Below, one piece after another: positions 8,625-16,521 of a stretch of DNA of 64,000 bases (positions within the stretch are counted from its first letter, which is position 1; every line of letters begins with the position of its first letter). The notes below the pieces were generated by a model. The model was not told the DNA's origin. It searched no databases and saw only the letters and a list, made by a program, of their open reading frames with translations. A program made the position numbers and the translations under genes. The stretch comes from Pseudovibrio flavus. GTDB taxonomy: Bacteria > Pseudomonadota > Alphaproteobacteria > Rhizobiales > Stappiaceae. The stretch is from assembly GCF_009711345.1 (NCBI RefSeq), contig NZ_SMMA01000066.1, positions 1-64,000 of the forward strand, given 5' to 3'.

Positions 8625-9761
8625 TCAAAGCTTGAAGGCCTGTGTTCCAATGCGGGCGGACTGAGGTTTCCAGTCGCTCGACCATTCCACCAAGCTGAGA
8701 CGTTCCTTTATACCGTGAGCTGCAAACGCTGGAGCGAGTAGAGCGGCGGGATTGGCGGATGCCAATCTGATTGCTTCTCTCGGTGTTACAAAGCCCCATT
8801 CGATGAGGTTTCTCACGCCTTGGTCCAGAGCAAGGGCAGAACCGGCAAGGTTCATCTCGCCCGGCTTCCTAACGGAACCGTCTTGAACGACTTCAATCTC
8901 CATACCTGCGAACTGGTAGATGCCCGGAGGGCATGCGGCACCTGTTGATGCATCTGTGACGATAATCGACCGTTCCAGCCCCTTTGCTCTCAGGAATGAC
9001 TTGAGAGTGGTAGGCGGAATGTGGATGCCGTCTGGAATGAAGGAAGCGTTGAGGCGATCTTCACCCAATTGGCGCAGCACAGGGTTATCAAGGCGCGGCA
9101 ACATTTGTGGTTGGCCGTTGCCTAAATGAGTGCTGAGTTTAGCGCCAGCGGCAACAGCACGCTCAAGGGAAGCGGCATCTGCATTGGAGTGACCAATGGA
9201 GACAATCTTACCCCTTGATGTAGCTTCCTTGATAAAGGCCTCAGCGCCGCCAACTTCTGCGGCGATTGTGATGATCAGGATCGGGCGGGTAAGGTTCTCT
9301 TCCAGCTTTTCGATCAGGGACCAGTTTGCATCTGACATAGCTTCAGGCGGGTGAGCGCCATGGAAGCCTTCAAGCGGACTGAGGAATGGTCCTTCCAAGT
9401 GGTAACCGGGAACCATAAGGTCGCCCAACTGCGTTTCGCTGATTGCACGATCAAGAGCTGTAAAGCGTTTAAGCAATTGCTCTGGTGTGCCAGTGATGAT
9501 AGTTGGAAGGCAGGTTGTAACACCCGCTTTCAACATGGCAGTAAGCGCGGTTTCGAGTTCGTCCTTGGTTAGGTCATCTCTGTTGAAGTCGACACCGGCA
9601 AAGCCGTTTACCTGAATGTCGATAAGCCCGCGAGTGATGTAGTTATCGCCATCTGATGACTGCGGTGTGGCGGCTTCCTTGTTCAGGATAAAGCCGCTTT
9701 CATCACAGGTCAGTTGCAGATGGTTTAGACCATCATCGGCGGTGAAAACCATGTCAGACAC
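8625..9761 (-). CDS. nagA: N-acetylglucosamine-6-phosphate deacetylase
   Basis: Amidohydrolase that removes acetate from GlcNAc-6-phosphate, giving glucosamine-6-phosphate for NagB. 378 residues. Metal and substrate segments in order: GLIDIQVNGFAGVDF, HLEGPFLSPLEGFHGAHP, IGHSNADA, STHLGNG, FIPDGIH and VTDAST with the catalytic aspartate. Start is taken as GTG at 9761; no ATG in frame lies upstream, and the GGGAGG site is 14 bases away, so a start at the ATG 9 bases downstream (9752) is possible. The gene follows nagB after 23 bases in the same transcript. It converges on glsA. Confidence 0.93.
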   Translation of the reverse strand: MSDMVFTADDGLNHLQLTCDESGFILNKEAATPQSSDGDNYITRGLIDIQVNGFAGVDFNRDDLTKDELETALTAMLKAGVTTCLPTIITGTPEQLLKRFTALDRAISETQLGDLMVPGYHLEGPFLSPLEGFHGAHPPEAMSDANWSLIEKLEENLTRPILIITIAAEVGGAEAFIKEATSRGKIVSIGHSNADAASLERAVAAGAKLSTHLGNGQPQMLPRLDNPVLRQLGEDRLNASFIPDGIHIPPTTLKSFLRAKGLERSIIVTDASTGAACPPGIYQFAGMEIEVVQDGSVRKPGEMNLAGSALALDQGVRNLIEWGFVTPREAIRLASANPAALLAPAFAAHGIKERLSLVEWSSDWKPQSARIGTQAFKL

Positions 9762-9784
9762 AATAGAACTGGTTGCCTCCCTAA

Positions 9785-10525
9785 TTATGAGAGCAGGGAT
9801 GCGGACTCAGGGTCCAGCAGCAAGGTGCAGTCAGCGTGCGTACGGCAGATGGAAGCCGGGAACTTCGGATCAACAGCCGCCTCAACTGCGTCTTTTACAG
9901 CCTGAGCTTTGCGCTCGTCAGGAACGGAGAGAATGATCTTCTTGGACTTCATGATCTGGCGAATGCTCATGGATACAGCTTTGGTTGGAACTGCTTCCAT
10001 TGTTTCGAACCAGCCTTCACCAAACTGCTGTTTGCGGCAGATTTCATCCAGCTCAACGATGATGTAAGGAACTTCGGTTTCGAAGTCTGCTGGCGGATCA
10101 TTGAATGCCAGATGGCAGTTCTCGCCAATACCTGCAAAGCAGATGTCGATTTCAATCTGGCTTACGCGGTCGCTCAGCTTTTTCAGCTCTTCTTCAAGGT
10201 CGTCTGCATCGGCATTGACCGGAATGAACTCAACAGCACCGTCTGTCTGGTCTACGAAACGCTCATTGAGGTACTTGCGGAAGCTTGCAGGGTGGGTGAT
10301 TGGCAGACCAACGTATTCGTCCAAGTGGAATGCTGTGACTTTCGTCCAGTCGATGCCCTGAGCTTTATCAGTCAAAGCTTCTAGCAGCTCAAACTGAGAG
10401 GCGCCGGTCGCAACGATGATGTTTGCATGGCCTTTCTCTTCAATCACTTTCTTGAGGGCTGCTGCGCCGAGTTCGGCAGCCATTTTGCCAAGCTCGAGTT
10501 TGCTTGATGCTTTGATAATTTCCAT
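9785..10525 (-). CDS. nagB: Glucosamine-6-phosphate deaminase, variant active-site loop
   Basis: Isomerises and deaminates glucosamine-6-phosphate to fructose-6-phosphate and ammonia. 246 residues. Phosphate-binding VATGASQFELLEAL and the catalytic aspartate segment FHLDEYVGL are present. The second catalytic loop reads GIGENCHLAFNDP, where E. coli NagB has GVGNDGHIAFNEP: the aspartate before the histidine pair is Asn here, and the glycine is Cys. This marks a divergent subfamily, and activity should not be assumed identical. ATG with GGAG 8 bases upstream. First gene of a nagBA unit with its own upstream region containing the candidate ROK operator. Confidence 0.88.
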   Translation of the reverse strand: MEIIKASSKLELGKMAAELGAAALKKVIEEKGHANIIVATGASQFELLEALTDKAQGIDWTKVTAFHLDEYVGLPITHPASFRKYLNERFVDQTDGAVEFIPVNADADDLEEELKKLSDRVSQIEIDICFAGIGENCHLAFNDPPADFETEVPYIIVELDEICRKQQFGEGWFETMEAVPTKAVSMSIRQIMKSKKIILSVPDERKAQAVKDAVEAAVDPKFPASICRTHADCTLLLDPESASLLS

Positions 10526-10629
10526 GAGGATCTCCGGGGTCTGTGATCAGGATCTAACTATTTGTTTGGGTGGGCTTTTGGGGAGCCTTTGTAGGCTCAG
10601 AAGAACATGGAAGGGTGTGGCTGTCAATA

Positions 10630-10644
10630 TATTAATAACGAGTA
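10630..10644 (-). promoter_or_regulatory. Candidate ROK operator upstream of nagB
   Basis: TATTAATAAC-N2-GTA, the same 15-base pattern found upstream of dctP at 14953-14967. It lies about 105 bases before the nagB start in an AT-rich stretch. It is read as a binding site for the neighbouring ROK regulator; this is an inference from the shared motif. Confidence 0.5.
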
Positions 10645-10767
10645 CGATATTATATTTATTTGCTGAAAAGGTGGGTAAAGTTCTATGACGTTACGGGTCT
10701 GCCGATATTTATTTCTGAGTCTGTGGAAAATTGAAAGCAAATGCGAAAATCGATGAAAAAGGCCGCA

Positions 10768-11949
10768 TCAACCGGGATCCTGCCGGATCTCTGAAAGGTG
10801 CCGGAATAGTACATCCGGCATGATTTTTCCCAGAGCGCCAAGTCGTTCGAGCTCCGAGCTTCGGGTGGCGACTTGAAGTTTCGGGGTATCTACGCCCGAT
10901 ATCATCGCATCCTTCAGGAACGTTCTGTTCAGCTCCGCCCAAACGAAAGGGTTTTGGACGAAGGGGCCAGAGACCAAAATAGTCTGCGGAAAGAGAAGGA
11001 AGTTGAGGTTGGTTATGACGTTCGAGACTGCATTCAGAGCGTCAGTGAACACCGGTAGCCCCAATAGGTCGAGAGATTGAAGGTCCGGAGCGATGGTTAG
11101 CTCATCATCGGCAATATCCGGCCACTTCGCTTTCAGATGCGGCTGTAAGGCCCAAAGGGCTGCGATGGTTTCCACGCAGCCAGCGTTGCCACAATGACAT
11201 CTAGCGTTTGCGGTGCGGGATAGCTTCCAGTGGCCGATCTCGCCAAATCGTCCTGCGTTTTGATTGGTTTCTGCTGGGGTTGGGCTTACAGCGCAGCCGA
11301 TGCCTTGGCCCCAGTGAACGAGCAGTGTGGTTTCTTCGTTTCCAGTCCTTTTCAGATCGTGGGCAGATAGCTCCAGATTGATATTCTTATAAAGGTGGAG
11401 CGAGTAGGGTGCCGCTCCATGGACCTGTTTTAGATCAAGGTCTTGCATGTTCGGCCAGCGCGATGAGAACTGCCAGACCTTGTTTTTGATGTCCAAAATG
11501 CCGCCGAGAGAAAAGACAAGCGCGGCTACCGTAGACTGAGACGGGACTTGCTGAAGGGCCTGCTGATGTAGCTTTTTGAAGGCCTCCAAGATGTCGGCGG
11601 TGCTGCTTTCTGCAGGCAATTCTGAGGTCTGCGACCAGAGTTCCTGTCCTGCGATATTGATATTGGTGACGACTGCCGACAGGCCAATGATCTGTATGAA
11701 AATGCAGAGGAATTTATTGGCGTTCGGGGCCAGCGTTACCACCGGCCTGCCTCTTCCGCCGCCTTTTTCTGTATGTTCCCAAACTATTCCCTTCTCCACT
11801 AAGTGAGAAACGCAATCAGAAACAGTATTGGGGCGCATGCTTAGTATCTTGGCAATATCCCTTCGGGAGTTTGCTTTGCCCTGAAGCACCAGATTGAAGA
11901 TATCCAGCGCTGGGGAATTGCCAAGATTGCTTTTCATAGGAACCGACAT
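10768..11949 (-). CDS. ROK-family transcriptional repressor (NagC/Mlc-like)
   Basis: 393 residues. N-terminal winged HTH (DIAKILSMRPNTVSDCVSHLVEKGIV, about 34-59), then a sugar-kinase-like ROK domain. The zinc/ROK signature GEIGHWKLS...CHCGNAGCVET is complete, but the catalytic Asp-containing N-D motif of active ROK kinases is not evident (NLELSAHDL), so it is read as a regulator, not a kinase. It lies 7 bases after dctM, as the fourth gene of the TRAP unit, and upstream of nagBA. The likely ligand is an amino sugar or its phosphate. Two candidate operators with the same motif lie before dctP and nagB. Confidence 0.88.
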   Translation of the reverse strand: MSVPMKSNLGNSPALDIFNLVLQGKANSRRDIAKILSMRPNTVSDCVSHLVEKGIVWEHTEKGGGRGRPVVTLAPNANKFLCIFIQIIGLSAVVTNINIAGQELWSQTSELPAESSTADILEAFKKLHQQALQQVPSQSTVAALVFSLGGILDIKNKVWQFSSRWPNMQDLDLKQVHGAAPYSLHLYKNINLELSAHDLKRTGNEETTLLVHWGQGIGCAVSPTPAETNQNAGRFGEIGHWKLSRTANARCHCGNAGCVETIAALWALQPHLKAKWPDIADDELTIAPDLQSLDLLGLPVFTDALNAVSNVITNLNFLLFPQTILVSGPFVQNPFVWAELNRTFLKDAMISGVDTPKLQVATRSSELERLGALGKIMPDVLFRHLSEIRQDPG

Positions 11950-11956
11950 CGAGCTT

Positions 11957-13246
11957 CTAGCCTAAGAGGTTAGGAAGGAAGAGCGATAGCTGGGGTACAT
12001 ATGTGATCAGCATCAGGATTACGAACATCAGCACATAGAACGGTAGCAGGCTCTTTAATGACTTTTCTACCGGAATTCTGGCGATGGTACAGCCCACGAT
12101 GAGTGATGTGCCCACAGGTGGGGTTATCAGACCGATACCCAGATTGACTAGCATGATCATTCCGAAATGGATTGGGTCCACGCCAATGCTTGTTGCTACA
12201 GGCAGCAAGATAGGGGTGAGGATCAGGATCAGAATACCCATGTCCATCAACATGCCAAGGAACAGAAGGAGCAGGTTGATGCACAGCAGAACGCCGATTG
12301 GGTCTGATGTCAGCGAGAAGATTGCTGAGGAAAGGGCTGACGGCACTTTGAGGAATGACAGTAAGAAACCAAAGGCGGAAGAGGTCATAATAATTGCGAT
12401 GACCATTGCCAGAGTTTCAAGAGAACTACGCATTACGGTTAGCAACTTGCCCGCTGTCATTGTGCGGTAGACAAAGAACGAAATGACGAGAGCGTAAGTT
12501 GCTGCAACAGCTGCGGACTCTGTTGCTGTGAAGACGCCAAGCACAATACCGCCGATAATGATGACGATTGTGAAGAGGCCGATGGATGCTTCTGCTGTTG
12601 TCTTCAAGGCTTCTTTGAAGGTGTAGCGGTCTCCGCGCGGGTGCTTTTCAATCAGTGCTATCACGAAGCACATAGCCATCATGGTGGTGCCGATCAAAAC
12701 GCCCGGAATATATCCGGCAAGGAAGAGTTTGCTGATTGGCAAGCCGCCTGCAGCCAGAGCGTAATAGATCATGTTTTGGCTAGGCGGGATGAGTACACCC
12801 TGAACGGATGAGCTAACGGTTACAGCCGTTGCAAAGCTTGGCGAATAGCCGCGTTTGACCATACCCGGAATAAGGAAAGAGCCAATAGAGGCAACGTCGG
12901 CAACTGAGGAGCCGGAAATGCCGCCAAAGAGCATGCTGGTGAGGATGTTCACCTGTGCAATGCCGCCTCTAACGCGTCCCACGAGCGTATCGGCAAACCG
13001 AACGAGGCGTTCGGATATGCCGCCTTCTGTCATGATCTGTCCGGCGAGAATGAAAAACGGGACGGCAAGGAAGGTGAATGAGTTAAGCCCGTTCACCATT
13101 TTTTGCGCCACCATGAGCAGTGGCAGGCCGAGATAAAGTGCAGTGGTAATGGATGAAAGGCCTAGGGCGAAGGCGATTGGAACACGCAGCGCCATGAGGG
13201 CGCCAAAGCTGCCAAGAAGAATAAAAATGCCAAGATAGTCGGTCAT
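11957..13246 (-). CDS. dctM: TRAP transporter large membrane subunit
   Basis: Twelve-helix membrane subunit of a sodium-driven TRAP importer. 429 residues. Family features: GSFGALMALRVPIAFALG at the start, FFILAGQIMTEGGISERLV, the segment GGISGSSVADVASIGSFLIPGM, and near the end NLGIGLITPPVGTSLIVGCTIA. The ATG overlaps the dctQ stop by 4 bases (ATGA), so the two are translationally coupled. The partner genes dctQ and dctP lie upstream in the same unit. Confidence 0.95.
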   Translation of the reverse strand: MTDYLGIFILLGSFGALMALRVPIAFALGLSSITTALYLGLPLLMVAQKMVNGLNSFTFLAVPFFILAGQIMTEGGISERLVRFADTLVGRVRGGIAQVNILTSMLFGGISGSSVADVASIGSFLIPGMVKRGYSPSFATAVTVSSSVQGVLIPPSQNMIYYALAAGGLPISKLFLAGYIPGVLIGTTMMAMCFVIALIEKHPRGDRYTFKEALKTTAEASIGLFTIVIIIGGIVLGVFTATESAAVAATYALVISFFVYRTMTAGKLLTVMRSSLETLAMVIAIIMTSSAFGFLLSFLKVPSALSSAIFSLTSDPIGVLLCINLLLLFLGMLMDMGILILILTPILLPVATSIGVDPIHFGMIMLVNLGIGLITPPVGTSLIVGCTIARIPVEKSLKSLLPFYVLMFVILMLITYVPQLSLFLPNLLG

Positions 13247-13752
13247 GCGGAGGCCTCGTTATCCTTCTGGAGGTGTTCTTTAAGTTTGCAGAGCGTTGTT
13301 AGGAGGTTCACTGTTCCGTTCAGCACCATCAGGCAGCCGCCTGCAGCAACGGGCCAGTAGAGCCAAGCGCGGGAAAGGCCGGAGGCTGGCATGATCTGGT
13401 AGCCAACGAGCTTGATAAGGTCTCCAGATACAGAAACAAGAAACAGCGAGAAAACCAGAACGGCAACGTCGGCAAAAAGGTCGAGGTAGATGCCGTTGCC
13501 CCTTGGCAGGATGTCTCTGAAATAGGTAATGGCGATGTGCCCGTTGCGGCCAACCATGATGCCGCAGCCAATCAGGCCAAACCAGATAAGCATCAAGAGG
13601 GCAACTTCCTCTGACCAACTGGTCGGGTTGTTGACGATAAAACGTAAAAACACCTGCATGACGGTTACGGCCAGAATGCCAGTCAGGAGTGCGTGGCAGG
13701 TCCACTCCATAATCGTGTCGATCAGTTTGAGAGTTCTTTGAAGGGCTTTCAT
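13243..13752 (-). CDS. dctQ: TRAP transporter small membrane subunit
   Basis: Four-helix subunit that joins the large subunit in TRAP importers. 169 residues from the ATG at 13752, which has GGAAAG nearby; the open frame runs on to 13797 but the extra 15 residues look unlike the family. Characteristic stretch NNPTSWSEEVALLMLIWFG followed by VGRNGHIAITYF. The stop overlaps the dctM start. Confidence 0.92.
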   Translation of the reverse strand: MKALQRTLKLIDTIMEWTCHALLTGILAVTVMQVFLRFIVNNPTSWSEEVALLMLIWFGLIGCGIMVGRNGHIAITYFRDILPRGNGIYLDLFADVAVLVFSLFLVSVSGDLIKLVGYQIMPASGLSRAWLYWPVAAGGCLMVLNGTVNLLTTLCKLKEHLQKDNEASA

Positions 13753-13906
13753 GATCGGCTTTCCATTCGAGATGGCGGAAAGGGGTAGCCTGAGCACGCG
13801 GGCAAGGTGCTTGCGCGGTGGCTTGGGTCTGCTCGAATTGAGGGGTAGTAATGTCGGCTAGAAAAAGCGGACGGATATGGTTCCATATCCGTCCGTTTGA
13901 TTGTTC

Positions 13907-14878
13907 TTACTTGGTTTTGAACGCGATGATGTCTTCTACAAGATCATTCAGGTGCGGGTATTCACTGTAGAGCGGCATAACCGCTTCTTGGAACGGCGTG
14001 TTGTCGATGGTGATGACCTTCACGCCAGCTTCGATTACCTTTTCCTTCGCTACACGATTGCCTTCAAACATTGCTTCACGCTCGAAAAGGGCGGCTTCGC
14101 GGGCTGCTTCAGATATCGCTGTCTGTTGTTCGGCAGGCAGTGTGTCGAAGCGTGCTTTGTTCATCAGCAAAATAGCTGGAGGGCTAAGATGGCCATCTTC
14201 CACGATCACGTTTGCAACTTCATAGTGGGATGAAGTCAGGTAGCTCACGTAATCGTTCTCTGCGCCATCGATAACGCCAGACTGAAGGGCGGAGAATACT
14301 TCGCCGTAGTTCATAGGCGTTGGAGTCGCGCCGAGCAGCTCGGTCATGCGGATGGAGATCGGTGCAGGCTGAACGCGGATTTTCAGGCCCTTCAAATCTT
14401 CAATGCTGTTAATTGGCTTGTCGGAGCGGGTGTAGAAGTTGCGGGTGCCCGCTTCCATGAAGTCGAAGCCGATGAGGCCGAATTGTTCGAGATCGGTGCG
14501 GACGGTCTTGCCGATTTCGCTATCGAGAACTTGGTATTTGTGGTCTGCGTCCTTGAAGATGTAAGGAAGCGTTACAACGCCCATGCTTGGGCTGACGTTT
14601 GCAAGTGGAACAGTGTTTACACGGGCGAAGTCGATGATGCCTGCCTGTGCCTGTTCAATGGTTTCAACTTCCTGACCAAGCTGCCCGCCAGAATAAACAT
14701 CGACCAGAACCTCCCCGTTGGTCTTCTGTTTAACGAGCTCTGCGAACTTGTGCATTGCAATTGTAACGGCGTTATCTTCTGGCTGGTTCTCAGCCAAACG
14801 CAATATGGTTTGTGCACTTGCGGTAAGTGGAATGGCGCTCATTACCCCAGCGATGATTGCCGCTTTAAGCATCTTCAT
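13907..14878 (-). CDS. dctP: TRAP transporter periplasmic binding protein
   Basis: Extracytoplasmic receptor of the TRAP importer. 323 residues with a Sec signal peptide (MKMLKAAIIAGVMSAIPLTASAQT). Family segments: LRLAENQPEDNAV, GGQLGQEVETIEQAQAG, FTYR-type ribbon RNFYTRSDKPI, then LKGLKIRVQPAP with the arginine that binds a substrate carboxylate in SiaP and relatives, and GEVFSALQSGVIDGAEN. The arginine suggests an acidic ligand such as a sugar acid or sialic acid, but no lyase gene for these is in the window. GGGAG ribosome site. First gene of the dctPQM-ROK unit. Confidence 0.94.
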   Translation of the reverse strand: MKMLKAAIIAGVMSAIPLTASAQTILRLAENQPEDNAVTIAMHKFAELVKQKTNGEVLVDVYSGGQLGQEVETIEQAQAGIIDFARVNTVPLANVSPSMGVVTLPYIFKDADHKYQVLDSEIGKTVRTDLEQFGLIGFDFMEAGTRNFYTRSDKPINSIEDLKGLKIRVQPAPISIRMTELLGATPTPMNYGEVFSALQSGVIDGAENDYVSYLTSSHYEVANVIVEDGHLSPPAILLMNKARFDTLPAEQQTAISEAAREAALFEREAMFEGNRVAKEKVIEAGVKVITIDNTPFQEAVMPLYSEYPHLNDLVEDIIAFKTK

Positions 14879-14950
14879 TTTATGTCTCCCTAAAATGCAA
14901 CAGATCCACTGTGCTGGGTAAACTGTGCCTAATTCAGGGGTGTTGGTATA

Positions 14951-14967
14951 GTTATTAATAACACGTA
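14951..14967 (-). promoter_or_regulatory. Candidate ROK operator upstream of dctP
   Basis: Perfect palindrome GTTATTAATAAC (14951-14962) extended by ACGTA, 73 bases before the dctP start. It shares TATTAATAAC-N2-GTA with the site before nagB. Likely the ROK binding site; inferred. Confidence 0.52.
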
Positions 14968-15109
14968 TAGTTTTTAAATTTATATAGATATTTGCATTGA
15001 TAGGTGGCGATTATTCTAAGTCAAAATTTAATGGAGATTATAATATTTATCGCAGGTGTAATTTTTGTTTGGTTGGGCCTCGGGTCATACCGAACTTAAC
15101 GCCACTGCC

Positions 15110-15290
15110 AAAAGGAAAAACCGCTCCGCCCGAGGGGCGAAGCGGTTTCCTGGCGGGCCTTAGCCCCGGACACGAAGGTGACCTCTAACAAGGTTCACTC
15201 CTCGTCTTCGTGTCCAAGTGCAAGTCTTGGGAGAGGACTTGCTTGTGCTGAGTCTCGGGCTGCTCAGCAAAACTACGATAGGTGCGGCTG
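15110..15290 (-). ncRNA. Probable structured small RNA with its own terminator
   Basis: On the minus strand, four hairpins follow one another: TGCTGAG/CTCAGCA (15246-15269), GCAAGTC/GACTTGC (15220-15242), a perfect 10-bp stem GGACACGAAG/CTTCGTGTCC (15168-15215), and a final 8+5 bp hairpin (15118-15148) followed by TTTTTCCTTTT, an intrinsic terminator. The loop of the second hairpin is C-rich (CTCTCCC), complementary to ribosome-site purines, as in several alphaproteobacterial trans-acting RNAs. No open frame with coding character covers it. I do not recognise the family (not tmRNA, SRP RNA or RNase P). The 5' end is not defined. Confidence 0.6.
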
Positions 15291-15389
15291 TATGTCGTAA
15301 CTTGGGATGCAGAAACGGCTCTGTCACTTAGCGATTATGATTCGAATTGCAGGGTTCGTTATCGGCGTCTAAGTGCTTCGAGAGAGAAG

Positions 15390-15484
15390 TATGCCGGACG
15401 AGATGGCGACATTTGCGGGTGGGGTCATCTGTACGGGTTGTGTTAAACACAATATGTGCAGTTCCGCCATCGTCGTCCGGCATA
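15390..15484. repeat. Long inverted repeat
   Basis: Arms TATGCCGGACGA-GATGGCG (15390-15408) and CGCCATCGTCGTCCGGCATA (15465-15484) are complementary except for one bulged base. The 56-base centre contains the smaller palindrome TTGTGTTAAACACAA. Open frames on both strands across it are products of the symmetry and are not called. It could be a folded RNA or a decayed mobile palindromic unit. Confidence 0.6.
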
Positions 15485-15742
15485 AAGGTAGCCTGCCATC
15501 AAGGGTGGGTTTAGCCATCAATGCCGGCCTGTACTTTCGGCATATCCGGTCAAATCCACTACCTGTTATGACAGGCGTCATTGGGTTGCTTTCTTAATTT
15601 TTGAAAGCTCCAATTCTCTGAAATTTCTGCGATTTTCTCCAAGACTGTCATCCAAGAGATCCTTTGCTTAAATCCTCCCCCAAGGACCTTCTCTCGATCG
15701 ACAGCTTAATTTCCGTCCTGCAATCCTTGATAAACGACAAAG

Positions 15743-15780
15743 CTGACTCTCTGTTGACAGCAACCTGACACCACGCTGAC
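15743..15780 (+). promoter_or_regulatory. Four direct repeats at exact 11-bp spacing upstream of the two-component operon
   Basis: CTGAC at 15743, TTGAC at 15754, CTGAC at 15765 and CTGAC at 15776, each 11 bases apart, ending 62 bases before the response-regulator start. Tandem 11-bp half-sites are the usual binding pattern of OmpR/PhoB-type regulators, so this is probably the autoregulatory site. Confidence 0.6.
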
Positions 15781-15842
15781 TCGTCGCAGTTTTTTACTCT
15801 TAAAAGTGGTGAGAAAAATGCGTTCTGCTATCATATGTTGTC

Positions 15843-16511
15843 ATGAGGATGCTGCTAGTAGAAGACAACGACGACCTAGCCGAGACAATCGTAGAGCGGT
15901 TTAAAAGCGAAGGTCATGCGATAGATCGCGAAGCTTTGGGTGAGGAGGCATGTGACCTTCTGCGCCATAAAGAGTTCGACTTGGTGGTCCTTGATATCAA
16001 TCTACCGGATCGCAGTGGCTTTGATGTTTTGAGAACCATACGGCAAAGGAACGATGCGACGCCCGTTCTCATCCTGTCGGCCCGCTCTGAAGTTGATGAC
16101 CGGTTGATCGGGTTGGATGCGGGGGCAGACGACTATCTCACCAAACCCTTTGATTTCCGCGAGCTATCGGCCCGTTGCCGTGTGCTGGCAAGAAGGCAGG
16201 CGGGGGATGCTACGAACCAGTTCAAAGCGGGCAACTTTGTTTTCGACCGCCTAGCTAAGACCGCAAGCATTGATGGTGTGGACTGTGCCCTACGAAATAG
16301 GGAGGTGCAGCTACTGGAGGTATTTCTTGGCAACTTGGGCAGGGTGCTGACGAAGGAAGACCTAGCAGACAAGATCTACACTTTCGAAGAGGTACCAAGC
16401 CTCAATGCGGTTGAGCAGATGGTTACGCGGCTAAGGCGCAAGACTGACGGTTCGGCGTTCCAGATCAAGACCGTGCGGGGGCTGGGTTATATTGCGCACG
16501 TTACAGAATAG
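15843..16511 (+). CDS. OmpR/TctD-family response regulator
   Basis: 222 residues: receiver domain with acidic pair (EDND), phosphoacceptor Asp51 in LVVLDINLPDRSG and Lys in YLTKPFDFREL, then a winged-helix DNA-binding domain ending NAVEQMVTRLRRKTD...IKTVRGLGYIA. Start ATG at 15843 (a second ATG is 6 bases on); no clear ribosome site. Followed by its sensor kinase, with 10 bases between stop and the chosen GTG start. Closest in type to TctD, which controls tricarboxylate uptake; the signal here is unknown. Confidence 0.92.
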   Translation: MRMLLVEDNDDLAETIVERFKSEGHAIDREALGEEACDLLRHKEFDLVVLDINLPDRSGFDVLRTIRQRNDATPVLILSARSEVDDRLIGLDAGADDYLTKPFDFRELSARCRVLARRQAGDATNQFKAGNFVFDRLAKTASIDGVDCALRNREVQLLEVFLGNLGRVLTKEDLADKIYTFEEVPSLNAVEQMVTRLRRKTDGSAFQIKTVRGLGYIAHVTE

Positions 16512-16521
16512 CAGAAGACCG

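Noticed and set aside
15369-15597. Open frames on both strands over the inverted repeat
   Set aside because: They mirror the repeat arms and lack start signals.
16492-16521. Upstream TTG start for the sensor kinase
   Set aside because: It would overlap the regulator gene; the GTG at 16522 gives the basic N-terminus expected before the first membrane segment.
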